This document shows, in pieces, positions 25,761 to 34,059 of a DNA stretch of 64,000 nt. The translations under genes were made by a program, and so were the position numbers. Origin of the DNA: Janthinobacterium sp. TB1-E2 (GTDB lineage: Bacteria > Pseudomonadota > Gammaproteobacteria > Burkholderiales > Burkholderiaceae_D); assembly GCF_036885605.1 (NCBI RefSeq), contig NZ_CP142523.1, positions 2,728,001 to 2,792,000 of the forward strand, read 5' to 3'. The notes beneath the pieces were generated by a model. The model did no database searches. It was given only the letters and a program-made list of their open reading frames with translations, and was not told the origin of the DNA. The first letter of the stretch is position 1, and each line of letters opens with the position of its first letter.

Positions 25761-26675
25761 TTACAGTTCGTAGCGTGTCAGCTTGCGCTGCACGAAAAAG
25801 AAATACACGCCCACGCCCACGAGGATCACGAGGAACATCATGGTGGCCACGGCGGCGCCCATGGTGGGGCTGCCCAGCTGGGCCTGGTAACCGAAGAAGG
25901 TGCGGTAAAAGAAGGTGCCGAGGATGTCGGTGGCGTAGTTCGGTCCCGCCAGCGCGCCTTTCACGGAATACACGAGGTCGAAGGCATTGAAGTTGGCGAC
26001 AAAGGTGAGGATGGTCACCAGCCCCAGGGTGGGCCAGATCAGCGGCAGCTTGATTTGCCAGAAGATGCGCATGGCGCTGGCCCCTTCCGCGTGGGCCGCC
26101 TCGATGATTTCCTCGGGCACGGCCAGCAGGGCGGCATAGATCAGCATCATGGGGATGCCGATATATTGCCAAACGGAAATGAGAGCGATGGTCAGCAGGG
26201 CCGTCGATTCCTGGCCCAGCCATGGCGCAAAGTAACTGCCGATGCCGACGCCATCCATCAGCGACTGGCCCACGCCCCACAGCGGCGACAAGATCAGCTG
26301 CCAGATGAAGCCGATGATGACGACGGACAGCAGGGTCGGCAGGAAGATCAGGGTACGGTAGCTGCGCTCGCCCTTCAAACCCTTGAGGCTGAAGAGGGTG
26401 GCCAGCAGCAGGCCGATGGGGTTTTGCAGCAGCATGTGGATGAGGAAAAACTTGCAGTTGTTCCACATCGCATTCCAGAAACTTTGCGACCATTGCGGGT
26501 CGAACAGGATGGTGGCGTAGTTGGCCAGGCCGGCAAAATGGTGCTGGCCGCTCTCATCGGTCGTGTACAGGCCCAGGCGCAGGGTATCGGCCAGGGGCAG
26601 GGCGCTGAACAGCGAGTAAATGACCAGCGCCGGGGCCAGGAACACGAGCACGTGCCATGGGAAAGCTTTTTTCAC
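25761..26675 (-). CDS. Sugar ABC transporter permease (MalF type), GTG start
   Basis: A 304-residue inner-membrane permease with about six membrane helices and EAA loop AAHAEGASAMRIFWQIKLPL. I start it at the GTG at 26675 (protein begins with KKAFPWHVLVFLAP) because GGAG lies seven bases upstream. The longer reading needs a TTG at 26723 inside a GC-rich hairpin and has no ribosome site. It forms the channel with the next gene product. Confidence 0.92.
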   Translation of the reverse strand: MKKAFPWHVLVFLAPALVIYSLFSALPLADTLRLGLYTTDESGQHHFAGLANYATILFDPQWSQSFWNAMWNNCKFFLIHMLLQNPIGLLLATLFSLKGLKGERSYRTLIFLPTLLSVVIIGFIWQLILSPLWGVGQSLMDGVGIGSYFAPWLGQESTALLTIALISVWQYIGIPMMLIYAALLAVPEEIIEAAHAEGASAMRIFWQIKLPLIWPTLGLVTILTFVANFNAFDLVYSVKGALAGPNYATDILGTFFYRTFFGYQAQLGSPTMGAAVATMMFLVILVGVGVYFFFVQRKLTRYEL

Positions 26676-26682
26676 GGCGAAA

Positions 26683-26686
26683 CTCC
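26683..26686 (-). promoter_or_regulatory. Ribosome-binding site deciding the GTG start at 26675
   Basis: GGAG on the minus strand, seven bases before GTG. It supports this start over the upstream TTG at 26723. Confidence 0.65.
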
Positions 26687-26701
26687 AGACGAAGAAAAGC
26701 A

Positions 26702-26720
26702 CCGGCGGCAGGGCCGCCGG
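26702..26720 (-). other. GC-rich intercistronic stem-loop
   Basis: CCGGCGGC (26702-26709) and GCCGCCGG (26713-26720) pair perfectly around a three-base loop within the 114-base gap between the binding-protein gene and the first permease gene. Same position in the operon as the hairpins at 18264 and 38295. Confidence 0.7.
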
Positions 26721-26789
26721 CAAAACCGTGCCACCGGCTGCCGCATCGCACTGCTCAGGCCGGTTGCTCGGGGAGGGTAGACGTGGTGA

Positions 26790-28052
26790 TTACTGTTGCG
26801 GCTTGTACCACTTGGCAAAGCCGGACTGGATCTGGCGCGCGGCGTCCTTCGGCGCCAGCTTGCCGTTCAAGACCTGGGCATTGACGTTCCACAGCTCGTT
26901 TTCCATGCTCGGTTCGCCACGGTTGAGGATTTGCGCGTTCAGGCGGATGGTCGAGGCGCAACTGGCGCGCCAGCCGTTCATTTGCTTGGCCAGCGGATCC
27001 TTGATGGAGATCAAATGGTTCGACAGCGAGAAGAATCCCGTCACCTTGTTGGTGTAGATGTCGGCGAATTCCTGCGAACCGAGCCAGGCGAGGAATTTGT
27101 AGGCGTCTTCCTTGTTCTTCGACTTCTTGTTGACGCTCATGCCGATGTCCGTGTGGTCCGAGATATAGCACTTGTCGCCGGCCTTGCGCACGGGCGGGTT
27201 GAAGGCGCCCAGTTCCAGTTCCGGGTCTTGCTTGAAGTAGGCGATGTCCCATGAGCCGGACGGGTAGATGGCGGCCTTGCCCAGCGCAAACTGGTTCTGG
27301 CTGTCGCCATAGGTTTGCGCGCTGGCGCCCTTGGACAGGTAGCTGCCCAGGCGGGCTTCATATTCCCAGGCGGCGACGAATTGCGGGTCGGTAAATTTGG
27401 CCTTGCCGGCGATCAGCGCCTTGCGGCCCTCTTCACCCTTCCAGTAATTGGCGCCGATGCTGGTGAACACCACCTGATTCGCTTCCCACTGGTCGGCCGT
27501 GCCCAGGGCCAAGGGCGCATATTTGCCGCTTTTCCTGACCGTTTCCAGCACCTTGAAGAATTCCTCTTCCGTGGCGGGCGGCTGCAGTTTCAGTTCGCGG
27601 AAGATTTTCTTGTTGTACAGGAAGCCATGCATGACGGACGCGATCGGCATGCAGAAGGTGTCCTTGCCATCGTCCGTCTGCCACGCCACCTTGGCCGAGG
27701 CGGGGAAGTTGTCCATGCCGGCCTTGCCGTCGAGCTTTTCCAGCTGGCCCCGCTTGTACAGGGCCAGCGAGACGTCGAACGGCCGGCAGGCCAGCAAGTC
27801 GCCGGCCGTGCCACCGCTCAGGCGCGCGTTCAGGGTGGAATCGTATTCGGTGGGGGCGGTGGGCGAGAACTTGATTTCGATGCCAGGATGCTTTTTCTGG
27901 AAGGCGGGAATGAGCACCGTTTCCCACAGGGTCTTGTCATCCACGCGCCAGCTTTCGATGGTGAGCGTGCCCGCCTGTGCCGTGCCGCTGGCCAGCAGCA
28001 GGGCCAGCAATGTGTTGCGCGCGGCCGCGCCGCCTTTTGCATGCAGTTGCAT
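26790..28052 (-). CDS. Sugar ABC transporter substrate-binding protein (CUT1)
   Basis: A 420-residue exported binding protein of the MalE/UgpB superfamily. Signal peptide about residues 1-27 (ending GTAQA), then GTLTIESWRVDDKTLWETVL. It differs clearly from the GtsA-type proteins at 17003 and 28408, so the second importer has a different substrate, possibly an oligosaccharide. AAGGAG precedes the ATG at 28052. It opens a minus-strand operon with two permeases, an ATPase and a LamB-like porin. Confidence 0.9.
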   Translation of the reverse strand: MQLHAKGGAAARNTLLALLLASGTAQAGTLTIESWRVDDKTLWETVLIPAFQKKHPGIEIKFSPTAPTEYDSTLNARLSGGTAGDLLACRPFDVSLALYKRGQLEKLDGKAGMDNFPASAKVAWQTDDGKDTFCMPIASVMHGFLYNKKIFRELKLQPPATEEEFFKVLETVRKSGKYAPLALGTADQWEANQVVFTSIGANYWKGEEGRKALIAGKAKFTDPQFVAAWEYEARLGSYLSKGASAQTYGDSQNQFALGKAAIYPSGSWDIAYFKQDPELELGAFNPPVRKAGDKCYISDHTDIGMSVNKKSKNKEDAYKFLAWLGSQEFADIYTNKVTGFFSLSNHLISIKDPLAKQMNGWRASCASTIRLNAQILNRGEPSMENELWNVNAQVLNGKLAPKDAARQIQSGFAKWYKPQQ

Positions 28053-28407
28053 GTCGTCTCCTTGTTGGTGTTGGTCTTGTTTGGCTGCCTGTTACGCTGC
28101 AGTTGGCGGACAGTAGCATCGGGGGAAATGTGACGCCAGCGTCCGGTATTGTGCCGACGATTATTTCTTATCTCGTTGATTTAAAAGAAAAATCTTGAAA
28201 TGCGCGGGGGTGCTTGCTTACCTTTCCTTACCGTCGTCCGCTGCCGTGGCGCACCGCGCCGGGCGTCGGGTGTGTGGCGCCCCTTGTGCGGTGCGCAAGG
28301 TAGTGCAACAAAAGCTCACGTTTCTTTACAAATCAGGGTACTAAATTACCAACCTGCTGTTTTGTAGTTGGGCTATAGTTTGTCGCGACAAGAACAAGGG
28401 GACAGGA
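28053..28407. promoter_or_regulatory. Divergent control region between importer and sensor operons
   Basis: No gene is seen in these 355 bases. The centre (28155-28200) is AT-rich and probably holds the minus-strand promoter. On the plus strand TATAGT (28374-28379) is a plausible -10 box without a good -35. Immediately after it lies the perfect palindrome TTGTCGCGACAA (28380-28391), a possible operator near the start site. Confidence 0.4.
28396..28402 (+). promoter_or_regulatory. Ribosome-binding site supporting the TTG start at 28408
   Basis: AAGGGGA, five bases before TTG. It supports the unusual start of the GtsA-like gene, which otherwise has no ATG before its signal peptide. Confidence 0.5.
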
Positions 28408-29736
28408 TTGAAGACGCCGCCGTACAGCACCGCCGACCGCCATGCCGGGGCCGCCCGCCGTCGCGGCGTGGCGGCGCTGGCGCTGCTTGCCTTCATGTGC
28501 AGCAGCGTGCCGGCGCGGGCCGAAGCGCTGCAAGTGCTGCACTGGTGGACCTCGGCCGGCGAACGCCGCGCCGCCGACGTGCTGGTGGCGCGCCTGGCGC
28601 AGGAAGGCGTCGAATGGCGCGACGCGGCCATCGCGGGCGGCGCGGGCGTCGGCGCGGGCAAGGTCTTGAAGAGCCGCGTGCTGGCCGGCAAATCGCCGGA
28701 AGTCATGCAGCTGATCGGCTATACCCTGGGCGAGTGGAGCGACCTGGGTCTGCTGCTGCAGCTCGACAGCGTCGCCGCCAGCAACAACTGGCGCGCAACC
28801 ATGTATCCCACCGTGTGGGGCTTGCTGCAAAACCGCGGCCATACGATGGGCGTGCCGGCCGGCATCCACCGCATCAATACCCTGTTTTACAACCGCAAGA
28901 TCTTCCAGCGCCTGGGCCTGGCCGTGCCGCGCAGCTGGAGCGACTTCGAGCGTGTGGCCGGCAAGCTGCGCCAGGCCGGCATCACGCCGCTGGTGCAAAG
29001 CAGCGAAGCGTGGCAGGTGGCGACCTTGTTTGAAACGCTGGTGCTGGCTGAATCGGGGCCCGCGTATTACCGCGCCCTGTTTGTCGACAAGAAAGCCGAG
29101 GCGTATGCGGACCCGCGCCTGCGCCACGCCTTGCAGCGCTTGAGGTCGCTGAAGCAATGGATGGGCATGCCGCTGCGCGAACAGAGCTGGCCCGAGATGG
29201 CGCGCCAGGTGGGCGATGGCGAGGCGGCCATGTACATCATGGGCGACTGGGCGAAGGGCGAGCTGAACGCCTGGGGCCGCGCCACGGACGAGGTATTCGG
29301 CTGCGCCGCCGCGCCCGACACGGGCGACTACCACCTGTACAGCATCGATACGCTGGCCATGTTCGCCTCCGACTACACGCACCAGGGCGCACAGGAAAAG
29401 CTGGCGCAGGTGGTCGCTTCGCTGCCCGTGCAGCTCGAATACAGCCAGGTGAAGGGCTCGATTCCCGCCTTGCGCCAGGCCGACCTGTCGCGCCTGGACA
29501 GCTGTGGGCGCGCCTCGGCGCAGGCATTCGCGCGCGGCGCCGCGTTCCAGGCGCCCAGCCTTGTGCACCGCATGGCCACAGATGAAACCAGCAAGGATGC
29601 CATCATCGCCGAAGTGCACCGCTATTTCCTCGATGAGACGATCAGCGCGGCCGACGCGCAACGCCGCATCGGCAGCATGTTGCAAGCGCTGAATAAAAAA
29701 GGACGAGACCATGTCACGCAAAATCCTCGTCGTTGA
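28408..29736 (+). CDS. GtsA-like substrate-binding protein linked to a two-component system
   Basis: A 442-residue exported binding protein read from a TTG start. The positive RRR segment and hydrophobic stretch (about residues 18-38) form a signal peptide ending in ARA. Mature motifs LQVLHWWTSAGERRAADVL, PAGIHRINTLFYN and YIMGDWAKGELN closely parallel GtsA at 17003. No permease genes accompany it. Instead its last 26 bases overlap a response-regulator gene followed by a histidine kinase. It probably serves as the periplasmic sugar receptor of that kinase rather than, or in addition to, feeding a transporter; this role is inferred from gene order only. Confidence 0.85.
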   Translation: MKTPPYSTADRHAGAARRRGVAALALLAFMCSSVPARAEALQVLHWWTSAGERRAADVLVARLAQEGVEWRDAAIAGGAGVGAGKVLKSRVLAGKSPEVMQLIGYTLGEWSDLGLLLQLDSVAASNNWRATMYPTVWGLLQNRGHTMGVPAGIHRINTLFYNRKIFQRLGLAVPRSWSDFERVAGKLRQAGITPLVQSSEAWQVATLFETLVLAESGPAYYRALFVDKKAEAYADPRLRHALQRLRSLKQWMGMPLREQSWPEMARQVGDGEAAMYIMGDWAKGELNAWGRATDEVFGCAAAPDTGDYHLYSIDTLAMFASDYTHQGAQEKLAQVVASLPVQLEYSQVKGSIPALRQADLSRLDSCGRASAQAFARGAAFQAPSLVHRMATDETSKDAIIAEVHRYFLDETISAADAQRRIGSMLQALNKKGRDHVTQNPRR

Positions 29737-30424
29737 CGACGATCAAAAGACCCGCATGCTATTGAAGGCCTACCTGGAAAAGAACCAGTACGAGGTGGGC
29801 CTGGCGCACGATGGCGCCACCTTCCTGGCCGAATTCCACCGCCACGTCGACAGCCTGTCGCTGGTGATCCTCGACGTGATGCTGCCCGACACGGATGGCT
29901 TTGCCCTGTGCAAGGTGGTGCGCGCCCGCTCGAACGTGCCCATCATCATGCTGACGGCCAGCTCCGACGAGACGGACCGGGTGGTGGGGCTGGAACTGGG
30001 CGCCGACGACTACATTGCCAAGCCCTACAGTCCGCGCGAATTGCTGGCGCGCATCAAGGCCATCCACCGCCGCACGGGCATCGACGCGGCCGCGCCGCCC
30101 CGCTATTACCGCTTCGTCGGTTTCACGCTCGATACGCTCGAGCGCACGGTGACGGATGCCGACGGCGAAGCGCTGCAGCTGACGGGTCTCGATTTCCAGT
30201 TGCTGCGCTACTTTGTCGAGCATCCGGGCGATATCCTCGACCGCAGCGTGCTGTGCGAACAGACGCGGGGGCGCGACGCGGGGCCGCTCGACCGCTCGCT
30301 CGATGTGCAGGTGAGCCGGCTGCGGTTGCGCCTGAAGGACGATGGCAAGCAGCCCATGCTGATCAAGACGGTGCGCGGGGCCGGTTATGTGTTCTCGGCC
30401 GACGTGAGCAGTGGGCATGCCTGA
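29711..30424 (+). CDS. OmpR-family response regulator (GltR-like)
   Basis: A 237-residue response regulator. The receiver domain carries the acidic pair Asp9/Asp10, phosphoacceptor Asp55 (VILDVMLPD) and the conserved Lys in AKPYSP. A C-terminal OmpR-type winged helix follows (residues about 135-230, LDVQVSRLRLRL and IKTVRGAGYVF). Start overlaps the upstream binding-protein gene by 26 bases and the stop overlaps the kinase gene. In Pseudomonas the GltR/GtrS pair controls the gts glucose importer and its porin; similar targets here are inference. Confidence 0.92.
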   Translation: MSRKILVVDDDQKTRMLLKAYLEKNQYEVGLAHDGATFLAEFHRHVDSLSLVILDVMLPDTDGFALCKVVRARSNVPIIMLTASSDETDRVVGLELGADDYIAKPYSPRELLARIKAIHRRTGIDAAAPPRYYRFVGFTLDTLERTVTDADGEALQLTGLDFQLLRYFVEHPGDILDRSVLCEQTRGRDAGPLDRSLDVQVSRLRLRLKDDGKQPMLIKTVRGAGYVFSADVSSGHA

Positions 30425-31880
30425 GCGGGGTGCGCGCCGGCTGCTCGAGCGCCTGCTGCCGCCATCGCTGCTGGGCCGCCTGTCCGTGGTGATGGTGGCC
30501 GGCGTGCTGGCCACGCAACTGGTGGGCAACCTGATCTGGGCCACGCAGCTGCGCCGCGACTCGGCCGTGGAGGCGCGCATGGCGTCGCAGCACCTGGCCC
30601 GCAGCGCCGCCAGCACCATCCGTTTCTTCCTCAGCCTGCCGGCCAACTACCGCCCCATCCTGATCCAGCAATTTCGCGAGATGGGCGGCACGCGCTTCTT
30701 TGTCAACGTCAACCAGGGGCCGCTGGCCATCCGTGAAATCGCCCCGCACGCGCTGGCCGATACGGTGGTGGCCACGGTGGGTGCGGCGCTGAAGAGCGAC
30801 TTGCCGCAACTGGCCGGCTACCGCGTGGGCTTCGCCTGGCCGAGCGACCTGGTGGTGGCCGACAGCGGCGCGCACATCGGCGACTTGCCGGAAAACTGGG
30901 TCCAGCACATCTTGCTGCTGAAACCGAATCCCGCGCCCGTCCTCGTGATCCAGGCCGAGCTGGAGCCGGGCAACTGGCTGTACCTGGCGGCACTGATGCC
31001 CAACCCGTATTTCTTGCAGAGCAGTAATCCGTGGACACTCGACCGGGTATTGCTGCAAGCGTTGTCGCTGGCGGCCGTGCTGCTGCTGTCGATCCTCGTC
31101 GTACGCTGGACCACACGGCCGCTGGCGGCCCTGTCGGACGCGGCCGAAGCGTTTGGCCGTGGCGAGACGCCGCCACCCCTGCCGCAGACGGGCAGCCGCG
31201 AGTTCGTGCAGACGGCGCGCGCCTTCAGCGGCATGCGCGAACGCATCCAGCGCTACCTGGAAGACCGCGAACGGCTGTTCGTTTCGATTTCGCACGACTT
31301 GCGCACGCCCATCACGCGCCTGAAATTGCGCACGGAATTGCTCGACGACGACGTGCAGCGCAACGAATTCCACGATGACCTCGATGAGCTGGACATGATG
31401 GTCAAGGGGGCGCTGCAATGCGTGAAGGATAGCGATATCCATGAAAACGCCACCGAGGTGCGCCTGGACCCCTTGCTGCAGCGCATGGTGCGCGGAACCC
31501 AGCTGGCCGGCCATGAAGTGCATTACGTGGAAACGGACCTGAGCGTGAAGGCCAAGCCCCTGGCCTTGAAGCGCGCCATCGGCAACTTGCTCGACAATGC
31601 CCTGTTTTACGGCAAGACCGCCCACCTTTCGGCGTGCCGCGAGGGCGCCAACGTGGTCATCCGCATCCGCGATGACGGCCCCGGCGTGGCCGAAGAGGCG
31701 TTCGCCAGCCTGTTCCAGCCCTATGTGCGCCTGGAACATGGCCGCGAGCAAAACGCGCATGGCATGGGATTGGGGCTCGGTATCGCGCGCAGCATCGTCC
31801 AGGCTCACGGCGGCGAGCTGACCCTGGCCAACCACCGCGATGGCGGCCTGGAAGCGACCATTCGCCTGCCGGCCCAGTAA
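30411..31880 (+). CDS. Sensor histidine kinase (GtrS-like)
   Basis: A 489-residue membrane kinase. Helix 1 is at about residues 22-44, a periplasmic sensor of about 165 residues follows, then helix 2 (about 212-232), a HAMP linker, and the kinase core: His295 in SISHDLRTPITRL, N-box AIGNLLDNALFYG, RDDGPGVAEE and GMGLGLGIAR. It starts at GTG 30411 or ATG 30417; both overlap the response-regulator stop and neither has a strong ribosome site, so translation is coupled. Its periplasmic part may contact the GtsA-like protein encoded two genes upstream. Confidence 0.92.
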   Translation: MGMPERGARRLLERLLPPSLLGRLSVVMVAGVLATQLVGNLIWATQLRRDSAVEARMASQHLARSAASTIRFFLSLPANYRPILIQQFREMGGTRFFVNVNQGPLAIREIAPHALADTVVATVGAALKSDLPQLAGYRVGFAWPSDLVVADSGAHIGDLPENWVQHILLLKPNPAPVLVIQAELEPGNWLYLAALMPNPYFLQSSNPWTLDRVLLQALSLAAVLLLSILVVRWTTRPLAALSDAAEAFGRGETPPPLPQTGSREFVQTARAFSGMRERIQRYLEDRERLFVSISHDLRTPITRLKLRTELLDDDVQRNEFHDDLDELDMMVKGALQCVKDSDIHENATEVRLDPLLQRMVRGTQLAGHEVHYVETDLSVKAKPLALKRAIGNLLDNALFYGKTAHLSACREGANVVIRIRDDGPGVAEEAFASLFQPYVRLEHGREQNAHGMGLGLGIARSIVQAHGGELTLANHRDGGLEATIRLPAQ

Positions 31881-31892
31881 GCGACGTCAGCT

Positions 31893-33113
31893 TTACCCGG
31901 CCAGCAGTGCGCTGGGCACGCGCGGCGAAGACATCAGGTCGCGGAAGGCGGCCCAGTGCTCGGCGCGCGTCGCGCCCTGGCGTTCGACATAGGCTTTCGC
32001 CATGTCCTGGCCCAAGTTGTAATTGATGACGTATGCGCCCATGGCATCGTAGAACTGCAGGCGCTGCGCGGATTTCTCGGCCGGGTACAGGCGCACGTTG
32101 ACCAGCCATTCCAGTGCCTCTTCGCGCGTCAGGCTGCCTTTCAGGTATTGGCGCGCGATGTCGTTGTCGGCATAACCGAGCTTGGCCAGCAGCGCGTTGA
32201 GTTGCGCATAGCGGGGCGCCAGCGCCGGGTCGAGGCCGGCCAGCGGGTACAGCACCTGTTGTTCGAAAGCCAGCCGTTCTTCATCCGTAAAACTCAGTTC
32301 GATGCCGTAATTGGCTGTGCCTTCGGCGATCAGGGATTGCGGCGAATACAGCGGATAGATGCAGTACTCCATCCAGCCCTTGCCTCGCACCAGGTCGCGC
32401 TCGAGCAGCACGTTGTAGACGTGGTGGCCCGGATACGCTTCGTGGCAGCCGAGATCGACGGCGCGATCGATGTACACGGGCAAGTCCGTATTGATCTGGA
32501 TCACGCTCTGGTAGTTGCCCTTGTACCAGTTGTAGCCGCTCCACGGCTTGTCGGTGACAAATTCCAATATAAAATCTTCGCCCTCGGGCAGGGCGATGTA
32601 GCGCAAGGTGCGTTCGCGGCCCGCGCGGATGGCCGCATCCATGACGGCGTGCAGCTTGTCGGCGGGAATGATGAGCTGTGCGCGCAAGGCGTTGACCCTG
32701 TCGCTGACCGTGCCGTCGCCAGGCAGCAGCGCGTCGATCTGCGCCACCAGTGCTGCATAGTATGCGCGGCTGTGATGGGGCGAGACGGCGTCGTACAGGC
32801 GCGCGCTTTCCGTATCGAAATCGAGGCGCGATCCCTGCAGCATCTCCGCGCGCGCCATGACGGCTTGCAGCTGCTTGCGCAGGTTGAGGGCGCGCAGGCC
32901 AGTTTCACCGGCCAGCAGGGCCAGCGCCTTGTCCGTCGCAGCCTGGATATCGCTTAAACCCAGTTGCTGTTCCACCGCTTCCTGTTGCCATGCGGGCGGG
33001 CCGTAATAGGCATCCACATACGAGGCATCGTGCTGGCCCATGGCCAGGACCAGCCTGACGTAGCGTTCGGCCACGCCGGCGAGAGTAGGAGAGTTGCTGT
33101 CGTTGTTCGTCAT
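31893..33113 (-). CDS. DUF885 family protein (metallopeptidase-like)
   Basis: A 406-residue protein of the DUF885 family. The family zinc-site motif HEAYPGHH is at about residues 224-231, and a second conserved acidic segment IAEGTANYG follows near 260. The motif recalls gluzincin peptidases, but I know of no proven activity for this subgroup. No signal peptide is seen. I use the ATG at 33113, since a longer in-frame start adds a basic leader without coding features. It converges on the kinase gene with a 12-base gap. Confidence 0.85.
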   Translation of the reverse strand: MTNNDSNSPTLAGVAERYVRLVLAMGQHDASYVDAYYGPPAWQQEAVEQQLGLSDIQAATDKALALLAGETGLRALNLRKQLQAVMARAEMLQGSRLDFDTESARLYDAVSPHHSRAYYAALVAQIDALLPGDGTVSDRVNALRAQLIIPADKLHAVMDAAIRAGRERTLRYIALPEGEDFILEFVTDKPWSGYNWYKGNYQSVIQINTDLPVYIDRAVDLGCHEAYPGHHVYNVLLERDLVRGKGWMEYCIYPLYSPQSLIAEGTANYGIELSFTDEERLAFEQQVLYPLAGLDPALAPRYAQLNALLAKLGYADNDIARQYLKGSLTREEALEWLVNVRLYPAEKSAQRLQFYDAMGAYVINYNLGQDMAKAYVERQGATRAEHWAAFRDLMSSPRVPSALLAG

Positions 33114-33362
33114 GGTGGCCTGGTTTTTGCGGTTGGGCAGGCGCTTATTGTATAGCGCAACAGGCTGGAGCGAGGCACGGATACGGAGCACGGACGGGCG
33201 GCCTCATTTCTCTATAACAATTAGAAAAATGCATCTTGATATAGCTCAGTGAACCCGGCGTTCGTGGCCTGCGCGTGCGGGTTTGGTAGCAAGATGGCGT
33301 GGTCTTCTTTTTTATGTGTACACGTGATCTTCCCCTTGATTTTTCTTCGTTTATGGACGAAT
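33114..33362. other. AT-richer intergenic stretch before the toxin gene
   Basis: No gene is seen. Base composition is lower in GC than in the neighbours (for example around 33215-33245 and 33300-33365), as is common near acquired toxin-antitoxin modules. A plus-strand promoter for the toxin pair should lie here, but I cannot place one with confidence. Confidence 0.4.
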
Positions 33363-33740
33363 ATGATGTACGAGATCCGGCACTACCTGACATCATCGGG
33401 CAGGGATTTATATACGGAATGGCTGAAGCGGCAGCGCGACAATACGGCCAGGGTGGCTATCGTGCGACGCGTGCTGCGTATGATGCCCGGTAATTTTGGC
33501 GATCATAAATTTTGCCACGACGGCGTGTGGGAATTGCGCATCGACGTGGGGCCTGGTTACCGTATTTACTATGCCATCGACGAGGGCCAGATTATTTTAT
33601 TGCTGTGTGGCGGAGACAAGCGCACGCAGTCGAAAGACATCGAATACGCCTGTGCCTGCTGGCACGACTGGAAGGAGAGAGGACATGAAAGAGGACGTGA
33701 AACAGGTCATGAGCAAACCACCAAGAGACCGCTCGCATGA
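33363..33740 (+). CDS. HigB/RelE-type toxin (Gp49-like, TIGR02683 type)
   Basis: A 125-residue toxin of the RelE/HigB superfamily. Core motifs are RVLRMMPGNFGDHKFCHDGVWE, IDVGPGYRIYYAI and LLLCGGDKRTQSKDIEYA, characteristic of the killer-protein subfamily whose members cleave ribosome-bound mRNA. Start is ATG 33363 or the adjacent ATG 33366. The C-terminal 19 residues or so lie beyond the usual family end and overlap the antitoxin gene by 56 bases in another frame. The antitoxin follows the toxin, as in HigBA pairs. Confidence 0.88.
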   Translation: MMYEIRHYLTSSGRDLYTEWLKRQRDNTARVAIVRRVLRMMPGNFGDHKFCHDGVWELRIDVGPGYRIYYAIDEGQIILLLCGGDKRTQSKDIEYACACWHDWKERGHERGRETGHEQTTKRPLA

Positions 33741-34044
33741 CGAAGCGATGGCCGAACTGTACCGCGATGATCCCGCCTTCGCCCTTGAACTGATCAACAA
33801 TATCCTCGTCGACGGCGACCATGGCGAACTGCTGGCCGTGCTGCGCCAGTTGACGCGCGCCTTTGGCGGCGTGCCCGCCGTGGCGCAGGCGGCCAAGCTC
33901 AATCCTACCCAGCTGTACCGCACGTTGTCTCCCGATGGTAATCCCTCCCTGAGTACCTTGACGGCCATCCTCGATGCCATGGGCTTGCGCCTGGCCGTGG
34001 AACCCAGGCAGCCCGAACGTCCATTTTCCGCACCGGCTGCCTGA
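33685..34044 (+). CDS. HigA-like helix-turn-helix antitoxin
   Basis: A 119-residue antitoxin with a C-terminal helix-turn-helix (GGVPAVAQAAKLNPTQLYRTL, then NPSLSTLTAILDAMGLRLAV). This is the addiction-module antidote family paired with TIGR02683 toxins. Start ATG 33685 has AAGGAGAGAGGAC directly upstream. It overlaps the toxin gene by 56 bases. The antitoxin probably represses the pair's own promoter. Confidence 0.88.
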   Translation: MKEDVKQVMSKPPRDRSHDEAMAELYRDDPAFALELINNILVDGDHGELLAVLRQLTRAFGGVPAVAQAAKLNPTQLYRTLSPDGNPSLSTLTAILDAMGLRLAVEPRQPERPFSAPAA

Positions 34045-34059
34045 GTTCTTGGCACGCGG

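Noticed and set aside
24913..26493. 526-residue permease reading
   Set aside because: The upstream 247 residues are an out-of-frame reading of the preceding permease gene; the real protein starts at 25752.
33236..33300. tRNA-like TAGCTCAG segment
   Set aside because: Resembles a D-arm, but no acceptor stem or T-arm with correct spacing can be found.
33249..33362. N-terminal extension of the toxin
   Set aside because: It would add 38 residues without family similarity before the conserved MYEIRHYL start.
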